Origin: an uncultured Methylococcaceae bacterium
GTDB taxonomy: Bacteria > Pseudomonadota > Gammaproteobacteria > Methylococcales > Methylomonadaceae
Direction: 5' to 3'
DNA: 64,000 nt
Assembly: GCA_903928685.1 (NCBI GenBank)
Contig: CAIYRS010000077.1
Location: forward strand, 1-64,000
Made by a program: the position numbers and the translations under genes. The notes beneath the pieces are model-generated. The model searched no databases, was not told the origin of the DNA, and saw only the letters and a list, made by a program, of their open reading frames with translations. Of the stretch, positions 43,624-52,291 are shown piece after piece; positions within the stretch are counted from its first letter, which is position 1, and each line of letters opens with the position of its first letter.

Positions 43624-44088
43624 ATGAAAATATACACCATTTACCGAAAACAACAGCTCGCCATCAGCACCTTACAAGCTTGGCAATTTCTGTCATCCCC
43701 GCATTACTTAAACCAAATCACCCCTGATTTTTTCAACATCGAAATTACTTCACCCGTGCCCGATGAAATTTATGCGGGATTACTGATAAGTTACCGGATG
43801 AAAGCCGTGTTCGGCATACCGATGTCATGGCTTTCGGAAATTTGCCACTGCGACCAACCACGCCGATTTGTTTACCAACAACGCGTAGGCCCGTTTAAAT
43901 TCTGGAGCCACGAAGTCAGTTTGAAAGAATGCGATGGCGGCATTGAAGTAGAAGACATCGTTTTCTATGCCATGCCCTTAGGTTGGCTAGGCGAAGCTCT
44001 TCACGCCATACTCATTGGTGATAAATTGCAGCGGATATTCGACACCCGCTACCAGTATTTGCAAGCAAAATGGGGGATGAAGGCATAG
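43624..44088 (+). CDS. SRPBCC-superfamily ligand-binding protein
   Basis: 154 aa with the START/Bet v1-like helix-grip arrangement: IYTIYRKQQLAISTLQAWQF, then a central beta-sheet (SYRMKAVFGIPMSWLSEICH, RRFVYQQRVGPFKFWSHEV) and a C-terminal helix (LHAILIGDKLQRIFDTRYQY). This resembles the cell-division-inhibitor-like and polyketide-cyclase-like SRPBCC proteins. It probably binds a hydrophobic ligand. Isolated in the window and bordered by repeat debris. Confidence 0.75.
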   Translation: MKIYTIYRKQQLAISTLQAWQFLSSPHYLNQITPDFFNIEITSPVPDEIYAGLLISYRMKAVFGIPMSWLSEICHCDQPRRFVYQQRVGPFKFWSHEVSLKECDGGIEVEDIVFYAMPLGWLGEALHAILIGDKLQRIFDTRYQYLQAKWGMKA

Positions 44089-44474
44089 AGGTTAGAAAAG
44101 CAATGCACTTCCAAGCTGGGGTTTGGGAACAAGATAAATATTTATTATTTTCAAATCGTTGCATTAACTTTTTGCGGATTTCCCCATTAATACCGCTCTA
44201 CACCTCTCGCCAGGTTTGTTTTAATACTATTTCGCTGTTACAGCCACTTTAGCTAAGTCGTCTATTTGTCCTTATCAGAAGCTTGATACGGTTTAGGAAT
44301 TTTCTTGTAATGCCCACTTATCTCCCAGATAATCAAAAAGCTTTCAAGCTTGACTGGGTTTGGTATTTTTCCATTAACACCGGACACCTGTACGGTGTAC
44401 AGACCTTTGGCATAGCTTACGTTAGTTCTATAAATCGAAAATAATAAAAATAACGCGTGTTTTTGGAGGGTCAA
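44089..44474. other. Intergenic region, possible gene fragment on minus strand
   Basis: A minus-strand frame at 44262-44474 reads GLYTVQVSGVNGKIPNPVKL then FLIIWEISGHYKKIPKPYQ. It looks protein-like but has no promoter, a poor start and overlaps the ribosome site of the next gene. I would treat it as a fragment or chance frame. ggagggtcaa before 44475 is the ribosome site of the next gene. Confidence 0.35.
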
Positions 44475-46184
44475 ATGAATATTCGCTTAGCATTTTTAGC
44501 AATAGTTTCTTTAGCTAGTTTTTCAAATTATGGCTATTCCGCAGTTTTGCCGACAGATGTTGCTAAAGCCTATGTGCAGGCAATTACTAACGGTACTGGC
44601 TCTAAGGTTGCCGGATCAATTGATTATGTGGCATTAGGTTGTACGGCGGCGACCGTATACGATGAACAAAAATGCCAAAAAATCGTTTTTAATGGCAAAG
44701 ATGGCAAAACGCTGCTGATGGAGTCGATTACGGCAAGCAATATCGCCAGCCTTATACCGATTGGTGATGTACGCAGGATTTACGGAAATGATCCGCAATA
44801 TGCAAATGTTCGGGAGCTGTTTTTTTTACTCAGCACAAAAAACAGCGGTTGGTATTCTGGGCTTGAAGGCGAAGACAAAGCCAAAGCCATTCTCCAGCGC
44901 CATCTTGAATCCAGCGGTCCAGGCGGCATGTACGGAAATTTTATCTGGCCATTTGATGCTTCAAGTCCGCAAAAAGCCAAAGTTACCTCGACTGGAGTTG
45001 ACTTTCTAATCGTATCCTTGCCGTCAGCGGCAGCCTTAGATGTTAATAAATCACCGCTCTACTATTGGGCTTTGCAAACTGATTTCAGCAATATGGCTTA
45101 TCCGCTAGGTTTTGATTTTGCAGGTGTTTCTGGTATCGACCCCAACCGTTGCAAAAACACCAAAGTGGCCTGGGGGCATGTTGGCCTGCAATACGCAAAA
45201 AACAATCCTAGCTTACCGAATAGCGTCCAAAAGCAAGCCAATTGGGGCGGCGGTGGCGACGGGTCGGGTATTGGTGATTACGGTTGCGGCGGCAGTGACG
45301 TTACCAAACTTAATTGGAAAGTCGGCACATGGTATGAATATCGGGTGAAGCGGGCTGTGAGACGCGCGCCAAAATTGTGGGAATGGGTGGGTGAAATCTA
45401 TAAAAAAGGTGATGCCGCCCCCATTTACAGTAAAACCATTTTTGGCGGCGAATATGTAACTTATGCGACCACATGGGCGGAGCTTATCAACGTCAGTTGC
45501 ACTTCCCCCAGATTAATTACCCAGTGGGCCAATCCTTGGATGGGTAATGCAGGCGGTAAATTTAGGGTTGGGCGAGTAAACTTAGAAAATGGTGCGGATG
45601 GCTGTTTACGCTCGAAAGAAATTATCTCCAACAAATGCCAAGCCAAATGGACACAATACCAAGGCGCGATTAGTCCGGCTACTCATGCCGCTGCAAATTT
45701 GCTACGCAAGACGAACTCTAGCGATATGCAAGAAGGCTATTGCGAGCGCGTACCTGATGCCACAGAAATTGCCATAGCGAAAGCTTATATCCAAGCAATT
45801 TCAGGAGGAACTGGCGCTAAGCGGGTATCGACTGCAATTGACTTTACTGCACTGGGTTGTAATGCGGACACTGTCTTTGATGATGGAAAATGCCAAGCCC
45901 CCGTCTTTAATGGCAAAGACGGTAAAACCGTACTCATGGAAGCCATTACCTCTGTATCGGACGGCAATTGGCATTCTTCCAACATACAGTCAATAATCCC
46001 CTTTGAGACCATCAACCGTATTTTGACCGATCCCAAATATGCCCTAGCGAAAGAGTTATTTGGCTATTTCTCTATGCAGAATGACGGCTGGTATGATTAT
46101 CTGGATGGGCCTGGGAAACCAAAAGATGTGATGTTCCAATACATAACCGCAGTGAATGCGGCCAATGCACTTAAAACTAAATAA
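44475..46184 (+). CDS. Secreted protein with internally duplicated domain, unknown function
   Basis: 569 aa with a signal peptide (MNIRLAFLAIVSLASFSN, cut near residue 23). Residues about 28-150 and 435-560 are homologous to each other: AKAYVQAITNGTGSK versus AKAYIQAISGGTGAK, FNGKDGKTLLMESIT versus FNGKDGKTVLMEAIT, and SGWYSGLEG versus DGWYDYLDG. Between them lies a Trp/Gly-rich segment (NWGGGGDGSGIGDYG, KVGTWYEYRVKRAV) with several cysteines (CKN, YGCGGSD, VSCTS, DGCLRSK, NKCQA), reminiscent of a carbohydrate-binding beta-sandwich. ATG at 44475 has GGAGGG upstream. No family recognised. Confidence 0.6.
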   Translation: MNIRLAFLAIVSLASFSNYGYSAVLPTDVAKAYVQAITNGTGSKVAGSIDYVALGCTAATVYDEQKCQKIVFNGKDGKTLLMESITASNIASLIPIGDVRRIYGNDPQYANVRELFFLLSTKNSGWYSGLEGEDKAKAILQRHLESSGPGGMYGNFIWPFDASSPQKAKVTSTGVDFLIVSLPSAAALDVNKSPLYYWALQTDFSNMAYPLGFDFAGVSGIDPNRCKNTKVAWGHVGLQYAKNNPSLPNSVQKQANWGGGGDGSGIGDYGCGGSDVTKLNWKVGTWYEYRVKRAVRRAPKLWEWVGEIYKKGDAAPIYSKTIFGGEYVTYATTWAELINVSCTSPRLITQWANPWMGNAGGKFRVGRVNLENGADGCLRSKEIISNKCQAKWTQYQGAISPATHAAANLLRKTNSSDMQEGYCERVPDATEIAIAKAYIQAISGGTGAKRVSTAIDFTALGCNADTVFDDGKCQAPVFNGKDGKTVLMEAITSVSDGNWHSSNIQSIIPFETINRILTDPKYALAKELFGYFSMQNDGWYDYLDGPGKPKDVMFQYITAVNAANALKTK

Positions 46185-46361
46185 TTTGCTAGCTCTTTTA
46201 TAGTTTGGGTGCTGGGATTTTATTGGATGATCTCAGCACCAACTGCCACAAAAATAAGAAATTCCTTTAGTTACTGAGCAATACGGAATTTCTCAACCTC
46301 GCCCAATTTTTTTAAATCAAAATGTAATGGAACGGGTAACAACCCCGTTCCAGCCTAGCAA

Positions 46362-47007
46362 TCATTCCCCAGAGGTAACAACCTCCAAATCATCCGCCAC
46401 CCCCGCCCAATTCAGCGGATAAACCCGCTCAGCTACATAACGATGGAAAGTTGAATAAGGCCAATCGGCAACGTGTTGGCAATAACCATGTTTGACGGGG
46501 TTGTAATGCAGATAATCGACGTGACGGTTAAAGTCGGATTGGTCACGGATTTGGTGTTCCCAAAAGCGGCGTTGCCAGAGCGTGGATTCCCGATGTTTAC
46601 GTTTGGACGCGTTCAGCCAATCGGCGCGGCGGTAATGTTCCCGACATTGGATGCTGACTTGGCGTTTAATCAAACCTCAACGGCTAGAAAAATCGGCATC
46701 GCCTTCCGGGCAACGTCCAAATGCTCGGCAACTGCTCCTGCGTTGCTCTACCTTCTGCATGACCCACATGGACGTGGGGAATGCAGATAGCGCAGGAGCG
46801 GCTATCTGTCCATGCAGTCGAATGCAAGTGGTCGGGCAACAACACCCACGCATCAATGGTGAATGGTTTTTGCTAGCGCACAGAGATGTTCGCTTCCCGC
46901 AAAGCCACCCGCACAGCCTCATCACACAAAATCGGCTGGCGGCGGAAAATCACAACCGTAAAAAAATAACACGCCCCTTGGGTGTTAGCGCGGCGGTAAT
47001 TGGACAT
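46362..47007 (-). pseudogene. REP-associated tyrosine transposase (RAYT), inactivated
   Basis: The start MSNYRRANTQGACYFFTVVI, the mid motif VLLPDHLH-IW (the HuH histidines) and the C-terminus RFWEHQIRDQSDFNRHVDYL, then HYNPVKHGYC and WPYSTFHRYV identify a Y1-type RAYT. Three lesions are visible: a TAG in place of a probable CAG after NISVR, a 96-bp insertion at 46725-46820 inside the HLHCIW codons, and a one-base insertion just after (cccgg for ccgg). A 103-aa frame at its 3' end remains open but lacks the HuH domain. Confidence 0.85.
46725..46820. mobile_element. 96-bp element inserted in the RAYT gene
   Basis: Removing it restores the codons D-H-L-H-C-I-W across ccaaatgc|aatgcaagtg. Its ends (cggcaactgctcc... 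and ...ccatgcagtcg) match both ends of the 48-bp insertion at 56401-56448. It has an extra 49 bases in the middle that themselves contain inverted segments. No target duplication is evident. Confidence 0.75.
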
Positions 47008-47043
47008 GGTTTAAGCGGTTGGTAGTTTGTGGTATTGGTATTC

Positions 47044-47128
47044 GTAGGGTGGGCAACGCTTTTCTGCCTTTATGCCCTTTAGGTACACCTTTTGCGGCAT
47101 GATTAGTTGGCAGAAAAGCGTTGTCCAC
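47044..47128. repeat. REP pair upstream of the RAYT gene
   Basis: gtagggtgggcaacgctttt and the inverted aaaagcgttgtccac frame a 40-nt spacer, the bulge-palindrome pair typical of RAYT-associated REPs. It starts 37 bp before the RAYT start codon. Confidence 0.7.
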
Positions 47129-47132
47129 ATGA

Positions 47133-49586
47133 CTAAAGTTTAATAGCGGCAGCAACAGAGTTAAAACTTTGTGCGCCCATTTTTTGAAGAGTAGGCCAAT
47201 CAAAATATACAGGAGGTTCACTAATTTTAGCCCAGCATTCGTTGAGATATTCGCTGAATTTAATGGTTCGATTATAGCGAACACCTATATCGAATGACTC
47301 TAGTTTTTTCAAAATGTCATTTCGATAAATTTCATCGAAAATTGGAGTGTCAAATAGTACCGCATCCATATAAGCAAAACTGGTTGCCCAATATTGGACA
47401 TGGTATACGCCAATAGTTGTAATTCGAAAAGCAAGAGGCATATCCCCAACAAGACCTTGTAAACCTTCATCAAAAGTTATTCGTTCAGTAGTTTCAACAA
47501 GTTTTTTATTTGTTAGTCGTCTCAATTTATGTTCTATCTGGTCACTAACAAAACCATATTTCTGCATTTCAGTTAGTAAATCAGCTGTCCTAACAAATCC
47601 ATCGGGTGATTTATGCTGTCCGTCACTAATCAGATAACTAATAATTATTGGAGAAAGAAAATGTTCTTTTTTATCTGGATATCGCACATCAAAAAGATTT
47701 AAAGCTAGCGATGATGGTGCGTGATAATGAGAATATGCACCTAATATTGCTTGTTTAGTAAATTCATGTAACGGAATCATATATTTTCCGTCGGTTTCCA
47801 TTATGTTAATGATTTTTTCTGAATCAACATTTGCACTGCCAATAAAATCTTTAATTAAATCTAGTGCTTGGCGTATGTTTCCGCCTGTAATATTGCTTAG
47901 AAGTCGATTAATTTCTTTGTTGTTTTGCAACGAAAATAATAAAGCTTTTAAAAACAATGCTATTGATTCTAGTTTTATATTTATGCCTTCTAAACGATCT
48001 AATTGAGATTTTCCTTCAGCTAAATCCAATGAAAACTTCAACCGCTTAACAAGAACTAAATCAACTCTTGGCGGTGATATAGTAATAATTCTCTGAGAAT
48101 AGCCGGAAATTGATCCTGAGAACTTTGATGCAAAATATGTCTGAGGGCGAAGTGAGACTAAAACTAGTGCATGCCAGGTGGCGGCAAATTCTTGTGCAGC
48201 CATGAAAGCATCCTGTTGATCTAAAGGTTTTCTTTGGTCTGCATTGTCAATTGAAATAATTACTTGCTTTTTTCTGCCTTTTGAAAAGTGTTCAATACTT
48301 CGCCGAAAATGCTCTACTTTATTTTTTGTCAGAGATTCAATAAATTGTATTTGGTGTTCAATGAATTTTTCTGGAGCTGATTCTTTTAGAGGAGCATAGA
48401 TTCCATTATCAAATCGCTGGATATCTCTATAGTAAATTCCTCGAACTGTATTATTTTCATATAAATCGACTTCATACTCCTCAAAAAGCTGCCTCTCGAT
48501 TTCTTCTAAAAAGAAGGTGTGTAAATCTTGGCCTAAATTAGCTTGGCTACCAAGATCAATATAGATAAATATCGAATTTTTAATCTCATCAATAGCTTTT
48601 ACAAAAATCAAATGTCTTATAAAAGATGTTTTTCCAACTCCTACATCGCCAATAATAACAATTGGACGCCTACCTAGTGCTTCAGCAACTGCTTCTGAAT
48701 CCATTCCATATTTGTCATTTGTAGAAGGTTTCAAACCCTGTAATTTTGGACTTTGTAAAGATGGATTAAACATCGCAGCATAGCGGGCTGATAGTATTTT
48801 CTTACCCACCAAAGCATCTTTAGCCAGAGCTCCACTTTCGCAATAACATTCTTCATAAAACCGTTTTCTATATGAAGGAGTATTTGGAGCGTCTTCAATT
48901 AATAGGTCACTTAACATACGTAAGCTTTGTTGCGAATCACTTGGATATCGAAAAGAAGGGTAACCAGGTAGATAGCTCGAAAGTTTTGCTGGTATCCCTG
49001 TTGGTACACTGGAAACGAGATCTTTTAATAATAATTTACGGTGTTCAGCTTCTGGTGAAATTGCTTGCCAAAGACGATGGAAGTTACTTTCAATTTGATC
49101 CCAGCCATTAAATAGTAAGCATTTTCCTTCTGATGGTGGTATTCCATCGTTTCTTACCCCGATAAAGATAATGATTTGTGTCATATTTGAAACAACACCG
49201 ATTTGTATGCCGCGATCACTACAATACTTTTGTGTTTGTTCGAAAGCAGATTGAAAATTTGAGCTCAATTTCAATAATGAACTTAGTGATCGGAGAATAC
49301 TGTTATTGGTTTCGCAAGGTATATCAAAGGAGTTTCCTGCGCGTTTCGCTTCGATTACTATTTGTGGAGGGACTCCAAGTTCGTAATCGCTATATTCCCC
49401 ATTAAATCTGCGTTCAAGATGTGTTTGATTGGGGTGCCACCCTAAGCATTCATGAATTAGGCGGTCTATGAATCTATGACGTGTATCAGCTTCATTAATA
49501 TCATAATTTTCATTTTTTATGTCTTCAAGTAGGCGCGATATGGCAATCTGACCAGCAGCAAGATCAGACGGTATAGAATTTGTCAT
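47133..49586 (-). CDS. PD-(D/E)XK nuclease-like domain fused to a P-loop NTPase; candidate defence protein
   Basis: 817 aa. The N-terminus (1-130) resembles type I restriction HsdR N-terminal/PD-(D/E)XK nucleases: FIDRLIHECLGWHPNQTHLE, then EYSDYELGVPPQIVIEAKRA, with D67, E79 and K81 as candidate metal ligands. Residues about 309-320 hold the Walker A motif GDVGVGKTS and about 440 a Walker B VIISIDNAD. The C-terminal ~200 residues look like winged-helix modules (DLLTEMQKYGFVSDQIEHKL, RRLTNKKLVE). The order nuclease-NTPase-helical C-terminus is that of STAND-type, Avs-like anti-phage proteins. ATG at 49586. It sits beside a toxin-antitoxin pair and mobile debris. Function inferred, family not proven. 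Confidence 0.7.
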   Translation of the reverse strand: MTNSIPSDLAAGQIAISRLLEDIKNENYDINEADTRHRFIDRLIHECLGWHPNQTHLERRFNGEYSDYELGVPPQIVIEAKRAGNSFDIPCETNNSILRSLSSLLKLSSNFQSAFEQTQKYCSDRGIQIGVVSNMTQIIIFIGVRNDGIPPSEGKCLLFNGWDQIESNFHRLWQAISPEAEHRKLLLKDLVSSVPTGIPAKLSSYLPGYPSFRYPSDSQQSLRMLSDLLIEDAPNTPSYRKRFYEECYCESGALAKDALVGKKILSARYAAMFNPSLQSPKLQGLKPSTNDKYGMDSEAVAEALGRRPIVIIGDVGVGKTSFIRHLIFVKAIDEIKNSIFIYIDLGSQANLGQDLHTFFLEEIERQLFEEYEVDLYENNTVRGIYYRDIQRFDNGIYAPLKESAPEKFIEHQIQFIESLTKNKVEHFRRSIEHFSKGRKKQVIISIDNADQRKPLDQQDAFMAAQEFAATWHALVLVSLRPQTYFASKFSGSISGYSQRIITISPPRVDLVLVKRLKFSLDLAEGKSQLDRLEGINIKLESIALFLKALLFSLQNNKEINRLLSNITGGNIRQALDLIKDFIGSANVDSEKIINIMETDGKYMIPLHEFTKQAILGAYSHYHAPSSLALNLFDVRYPDKKEHFLSPIIISYLISDGQHKSPDGFVRTADLLTEMQKYGFVSDQIEHKLRRLTNKKLVETTERITFDEGLQGLVGDMPLAFRITTIGVYHVQYWATSFAYMDAVLFDTPIFDEIYRNDILKKLESFDIGVRYNRTIKFSEYLNECWAKISEPPVYFDWPTLQKMGAQSFNSVAAAIKL

Positions 49587-49766
49587 TTTGATTTCCGTAT
49601 TATTTGCTAAGTTAATGAAAATATCTTGGCCTTAACTCGTAAGGCGGTTTCTGATATATGAAAACTTTAAAAGCACTCAGTTTTAGTTAGTTCTCAAGCT
49701 ACGTGTTTGGAACTAGTGAACTAAAGCCCCAAACCATCCAATTTATCAATCAGATAAAATTGTTGC

Positions 49767-50000
49767 TTATACGCTATGCGATTCAACATAAGCATCCAGT
49801 AATCTGCGTATCATCCGCTGGTATTGGGTGTTATTTTTAGCCGCTTCTGACTTGAAAAACTCAACACTTTTCTTACTCAACGCCAAGGTGACTTTAACCC
49901 CTTCTTCATTGAAAGCTAATTCGGCGGGCGAGGGCAGAAAATCTGCAATTATCTTTACGTCGCCCAAGGGTTCATTGGTATATTTTATTTTCGCGTTCAT
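49767..50000 (-). CDS. brnA: BrnA-family antitoxin
   Basis: 77 aa from ATG at 50000. The C-terminal half is a ribbon-helix-helix region (VKVTLALSKKSVEFFKSEAA, TQYQRMIRRLLDAYV), as in BrnA. The N-terminal half (YTNEPLGDVKIIADFLPSPA) contacts the toxin in characterised pairs. It overlaps the 3' end of brnT by 29 bp. It should neutralise BrnT and repress the operon. A 12-residue upstream extension with a weak start is rejected. Confidence 0.85.
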   Translation of the reverse strand: MNAKIKYTNEPLGDVKIIADFLPSPAELAFNEEGVKVTLALSKKSVEFFKSEAAKNNTQYQRMIRRLLDAYVESHSV

Positions 50001-50262
50001 AGATTGCCTTGCCTTTACGCCAGTAGCCAGCGCCAATAATTCGAATAACAGCGGCCCGATAAGTGAACCGCACGGTTAAAATTCCACCACCAACTGCTCC
50101 GAAACAATAGAAACGTTCTTCGGTTTGGCTGTGGGATTCGTCTTTGGCAATAATACGAAGAGGATCAGCAAAGGCATATTGGGCAACGGTAAATGAAATG
50201 CCGTGCTTTGCCTGATTCAACACATCTTTTTCTACATCCCATTCAAATTTTGTTTTTGCCAT
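49972..50262 (-). CDS. brnT: BrnT-family RNase toxin
   Basis: 96 aa. The family opening FEWDVEKDVLNQAKHGISF is present, with FADPLRIIAKDESHSQTEER (histidine and ERF segment) and VRFTYRAAVIRIIGAG. The canonical end IISAR-R-A-x-x-x-E-x-x-x-Y is changed here to IIGAGYWRKGKAIYE, so activity is uncertain. Together with brnA it forms a type II toxin-antitoxin module in the usual toxin-first order. ATG at 50262. Confidence 0.85.
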   Translation of the reverse strand: MAKTKFEWDVEKDVLNQAKHGISFTVAQYAFADPLRIIAKDESHSQTEERFYCFGAVGGGILTVRFTYRAAVIRIIGAGYWRKGKAIYERENKIYQ

Positions 50263-50316
50263 AATTTAAGGATAACAGTTGCCCATATTGTTCGCCATAC
50301 GTTTGTATGGGTGATT

Positions 50317-51600
50317 TTACATACTCTCCTCATCAATCCCCAAAACCTTCATCTCCAAGCCCTCAATCTCCTGCAAAGATTTCCCCGCTATTCCCTGCAA
50401 ATCGCCATACATGCCGACGGTGGCGTTCATTACCCGCTCGATTTGTGTTTGCCGTTTTGCCCATTGCTTCATGATGGCTTTGCGTTCTTTGTCCAGGTCT
50501 TCTTGCATGGTGGAGAAGGCTTCGACGATGGCTTCTACGCGTTGTTTGAAGCGCGGGCCGGTGAGGTATTGGTAGACCAGTTCGGTTTTGCCGTGTTGGC
50601 CTTCGGCGGCGAGGCGGGCGAGTCCGATTTGTTGCAGGGTGTGGCGGAGGATGGTGGCGACGGGGAGTGCTGCGCGGGGGCTGGTGACCCAGATGCCGTC
50701 GATTTCTTCGAAGTTTTCTACCCCTTTGGGCAGGGCGTGGCTGACCAGCACGGCGATGTCGGCTTTGGCGTTGCGTTGGTCTTCGCGCAGTTTCACCAGC
50801 CAGCCGTCGCTCCAGTTTTTGGTACGTTTGGTTTCCCATAATAGCGTGCCGCTGATTTGTCCGGTGGGGCTGATGACGCGTTGCAGGGCATCGCCCCCGT
50901 TGTCGCCTTTGGCAACGGGTTCGATGCTGTCATAGGGGAATTTGGCGCGGAGCATGGCTTCCAATTCCATTTCTTGGACTTCGCCTTGCAGTTGTTGCGA
51001 GCCTTGTTCGGCTTTGCGTTTGAGTTCTTCGATTTTTTGCTGCATGGAAGCGATGGTTTGTTCGCGTTCCAGCACTTTGAGGTTAAGGCTGTCTTCGGCT
51101 TCGCGTTTGGCTTGGGCGCGGACTTCACCTAGGCCGTCTTGGATGCGTTTGGCGACGGTCAATTCCAGTTCACGTTTGGCATCGTCAAGTTCGCGTTGTT
51201 TTTTGATGAGTTCGGCTTGGGCTTGTTGGGCTTCGGCGAGTTTGATGTCGCGTGCTTTGAGCACGTCGTTGAGTTCTGCCAGTTCGCGGGTTTTGCTGTC
51301 GATTTCGTTGGCGGCGGCTTGTTTGGCTTTTTGGCTTTCTTCGCTGATGATGCGCTGGCGTTCGGTTTGCAGTTGCGCGGCGACTTGTTGGGCGATTTGT
51401 TCGTCTAGCGTGCGTTTGGCATCTTGCAGTTGTTTTTGTTGTTCGCGCAGGCCGTTTTCGCGCTGGGCGATGTCTTGGTCTTTTTGTGCCAGTTGTTGTT
51501 CAAATTGCTGGCGGGTGGCGGCAATCAGCGGGGCGGCGAGAGATTCAGTTAGGCGGATTTCGGTGGCGCAGTTGGGGCAATGGATGGTGGGTTCGGTCAT
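50317..51600 (-). CDS. DUF2130 coiled-coil protein
   Basis: 427 aa. It opens with a zinc-ribbon-like CPNC (only one pair), then a long coiled coil (about residues 25-225, rich in Gln, Glu, Lys and Ala), followed by the DUF2130 domain with GTLLWETKRTKNWSDGWLVK and VSHALPKGVENFEEIDGIWV. The W-E-T-K and D-G-W segments look like a PD-(D/E)XK-type core. DUF2130 proteins are widespread in bacteria and of unknown role; a DNA-linked function is likely. 54 bp from brnT in the same direction. Confidence 0.85.
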   Translation of the reverse strand: MTEPTIHCPNCATEIRLTESLAAPLIAATRQQFEQQLAQKDQDIAQRENGLREQQKQLQDAKRTLDEQIAQQVAAQLQTERQRIISEESQKAKQAAANEIDSKTRELAELNDVLKARDIKLAEAQQAQAELIKKQRELDDAKRELELTVAKRIQDGLGEVRAQAKREAEDSLNLKVLEREQTIASMQQKIEELKRKAEQGSQQLQGEVQEMELEAMLRAKFPYDSIEPVAKGDNGGDALQRVISPTGQISGTLLWETKRTKNWSDGWLVKLREDQRNAKADIAVLVSHALPKGVENFEEIDGIWVTSPRAALPVATILRHTLQQIGLARLAAEGQHGKTELVYQYLTGPRFKQRVEAIVEAFSTMQEDLDKERKAIMKQWAKRQTQIERVMNATVGMYGDLQGIAGKSLQEIEGLEMKVLGIDEESM

Positions 51601-51793
51601 TGGTGATTTAATGGTGGTTATTGTTAGGTGGATGGGCGAGCGGTGTTAGTCCCTGCTTTTATAACATGTTTTTTGTGGTGGTTGATTTAAAGCGTTGTGG
51701 TTTGATTGGTTTTGGTGTTTTTGGAAAATTTCAGTGGTGTTAGCTGGTGAAGCCTTATGCCAGAGCACGGTGGTGATAGTCAATTTAACTTCT

Positions 51794-51876
51794 TAGGGGC
51801 GGACGGTTGTCCGCCTTTTTTAGGGGCTGTATCAAATTCTGTTGTGACAAGGCGAGCAGCCGCTCGCCGCTACGAA
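51794..51876. repeat. Dispersed hairpin repeat, copy 2
   Basis: ggcggacgg...ctgtatcaaa...aaggcgagcagccgctcgcc matches 30987-31060 in order and content. The region 51601-52291 has no gene; besides this repeat it holds the element 51930-52167. Confidence 0.7.
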
Positions 51877-51929
51877 GATAACAACAGTGTTTGCTGGTTA
51901 AGCGCGACGCTGGAGCGTCATTGGCGGCA

Positions 51930-52167
51930 TTCCCACGCTGGAGCGTCACTGCCATTAAGTTAAGAATTTATATTTCTTATCAATAGGATAGATTGGTTAC
52001 AGCAGGATTTTTCCGTTCGTCCTGAGCTTGTCGAAGGATGAACGGAAAAATCCGTGAGCAAAGACTTAAACCATTCATGCTTCGACAAGCTCAGCACGAA
52101 CGGTTTAAGTCTTTGGATCATATAATTTTTTCCTTAACTTAATGGCAGTGACGCTGGAACGTGGGAA
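51930..52167. mobile_element. MITE-like 238-bp element, uninterrupted copy
   Basis: The terminal inverted repeats ttcccacgctggagcgtcac...aagttaa and their complement are 34 bp with three mismatches. The centre carries the cttcgacaagctcaggacg palindrome pair and gagcaaagacttaaacc. A second copy at 56238-56524 is co-linear but carries a 48-bp insertion. Non-coding. Confidence 0.85.
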
Positions 52168-52291
52168 CGATGTTCATGCGCTTAACACCATCAGAAAGCA
52201 GCGAATATTTTTTAAAAATACACCATAATGCCGTCCACAAATTCCACTGTAATTTAGCTTGTCGGTTAGACTTTTAAGGGTAACTTTCGCC

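Noticed and set aside
44262-44474. 70-aa minus-strand frame that looks protein-like
   Set aside because: No ribosome site, overlaps the ribosome site of the next gene, no family match; kept only as a possible fragment.
50203-51649. Long plus-strand frames opposite brnT and the DUF2130 gene
   Set aside because: Mirror frames caused by the biased codons of the coiled-coil gene; the minus-strand protein has clear family motifs.
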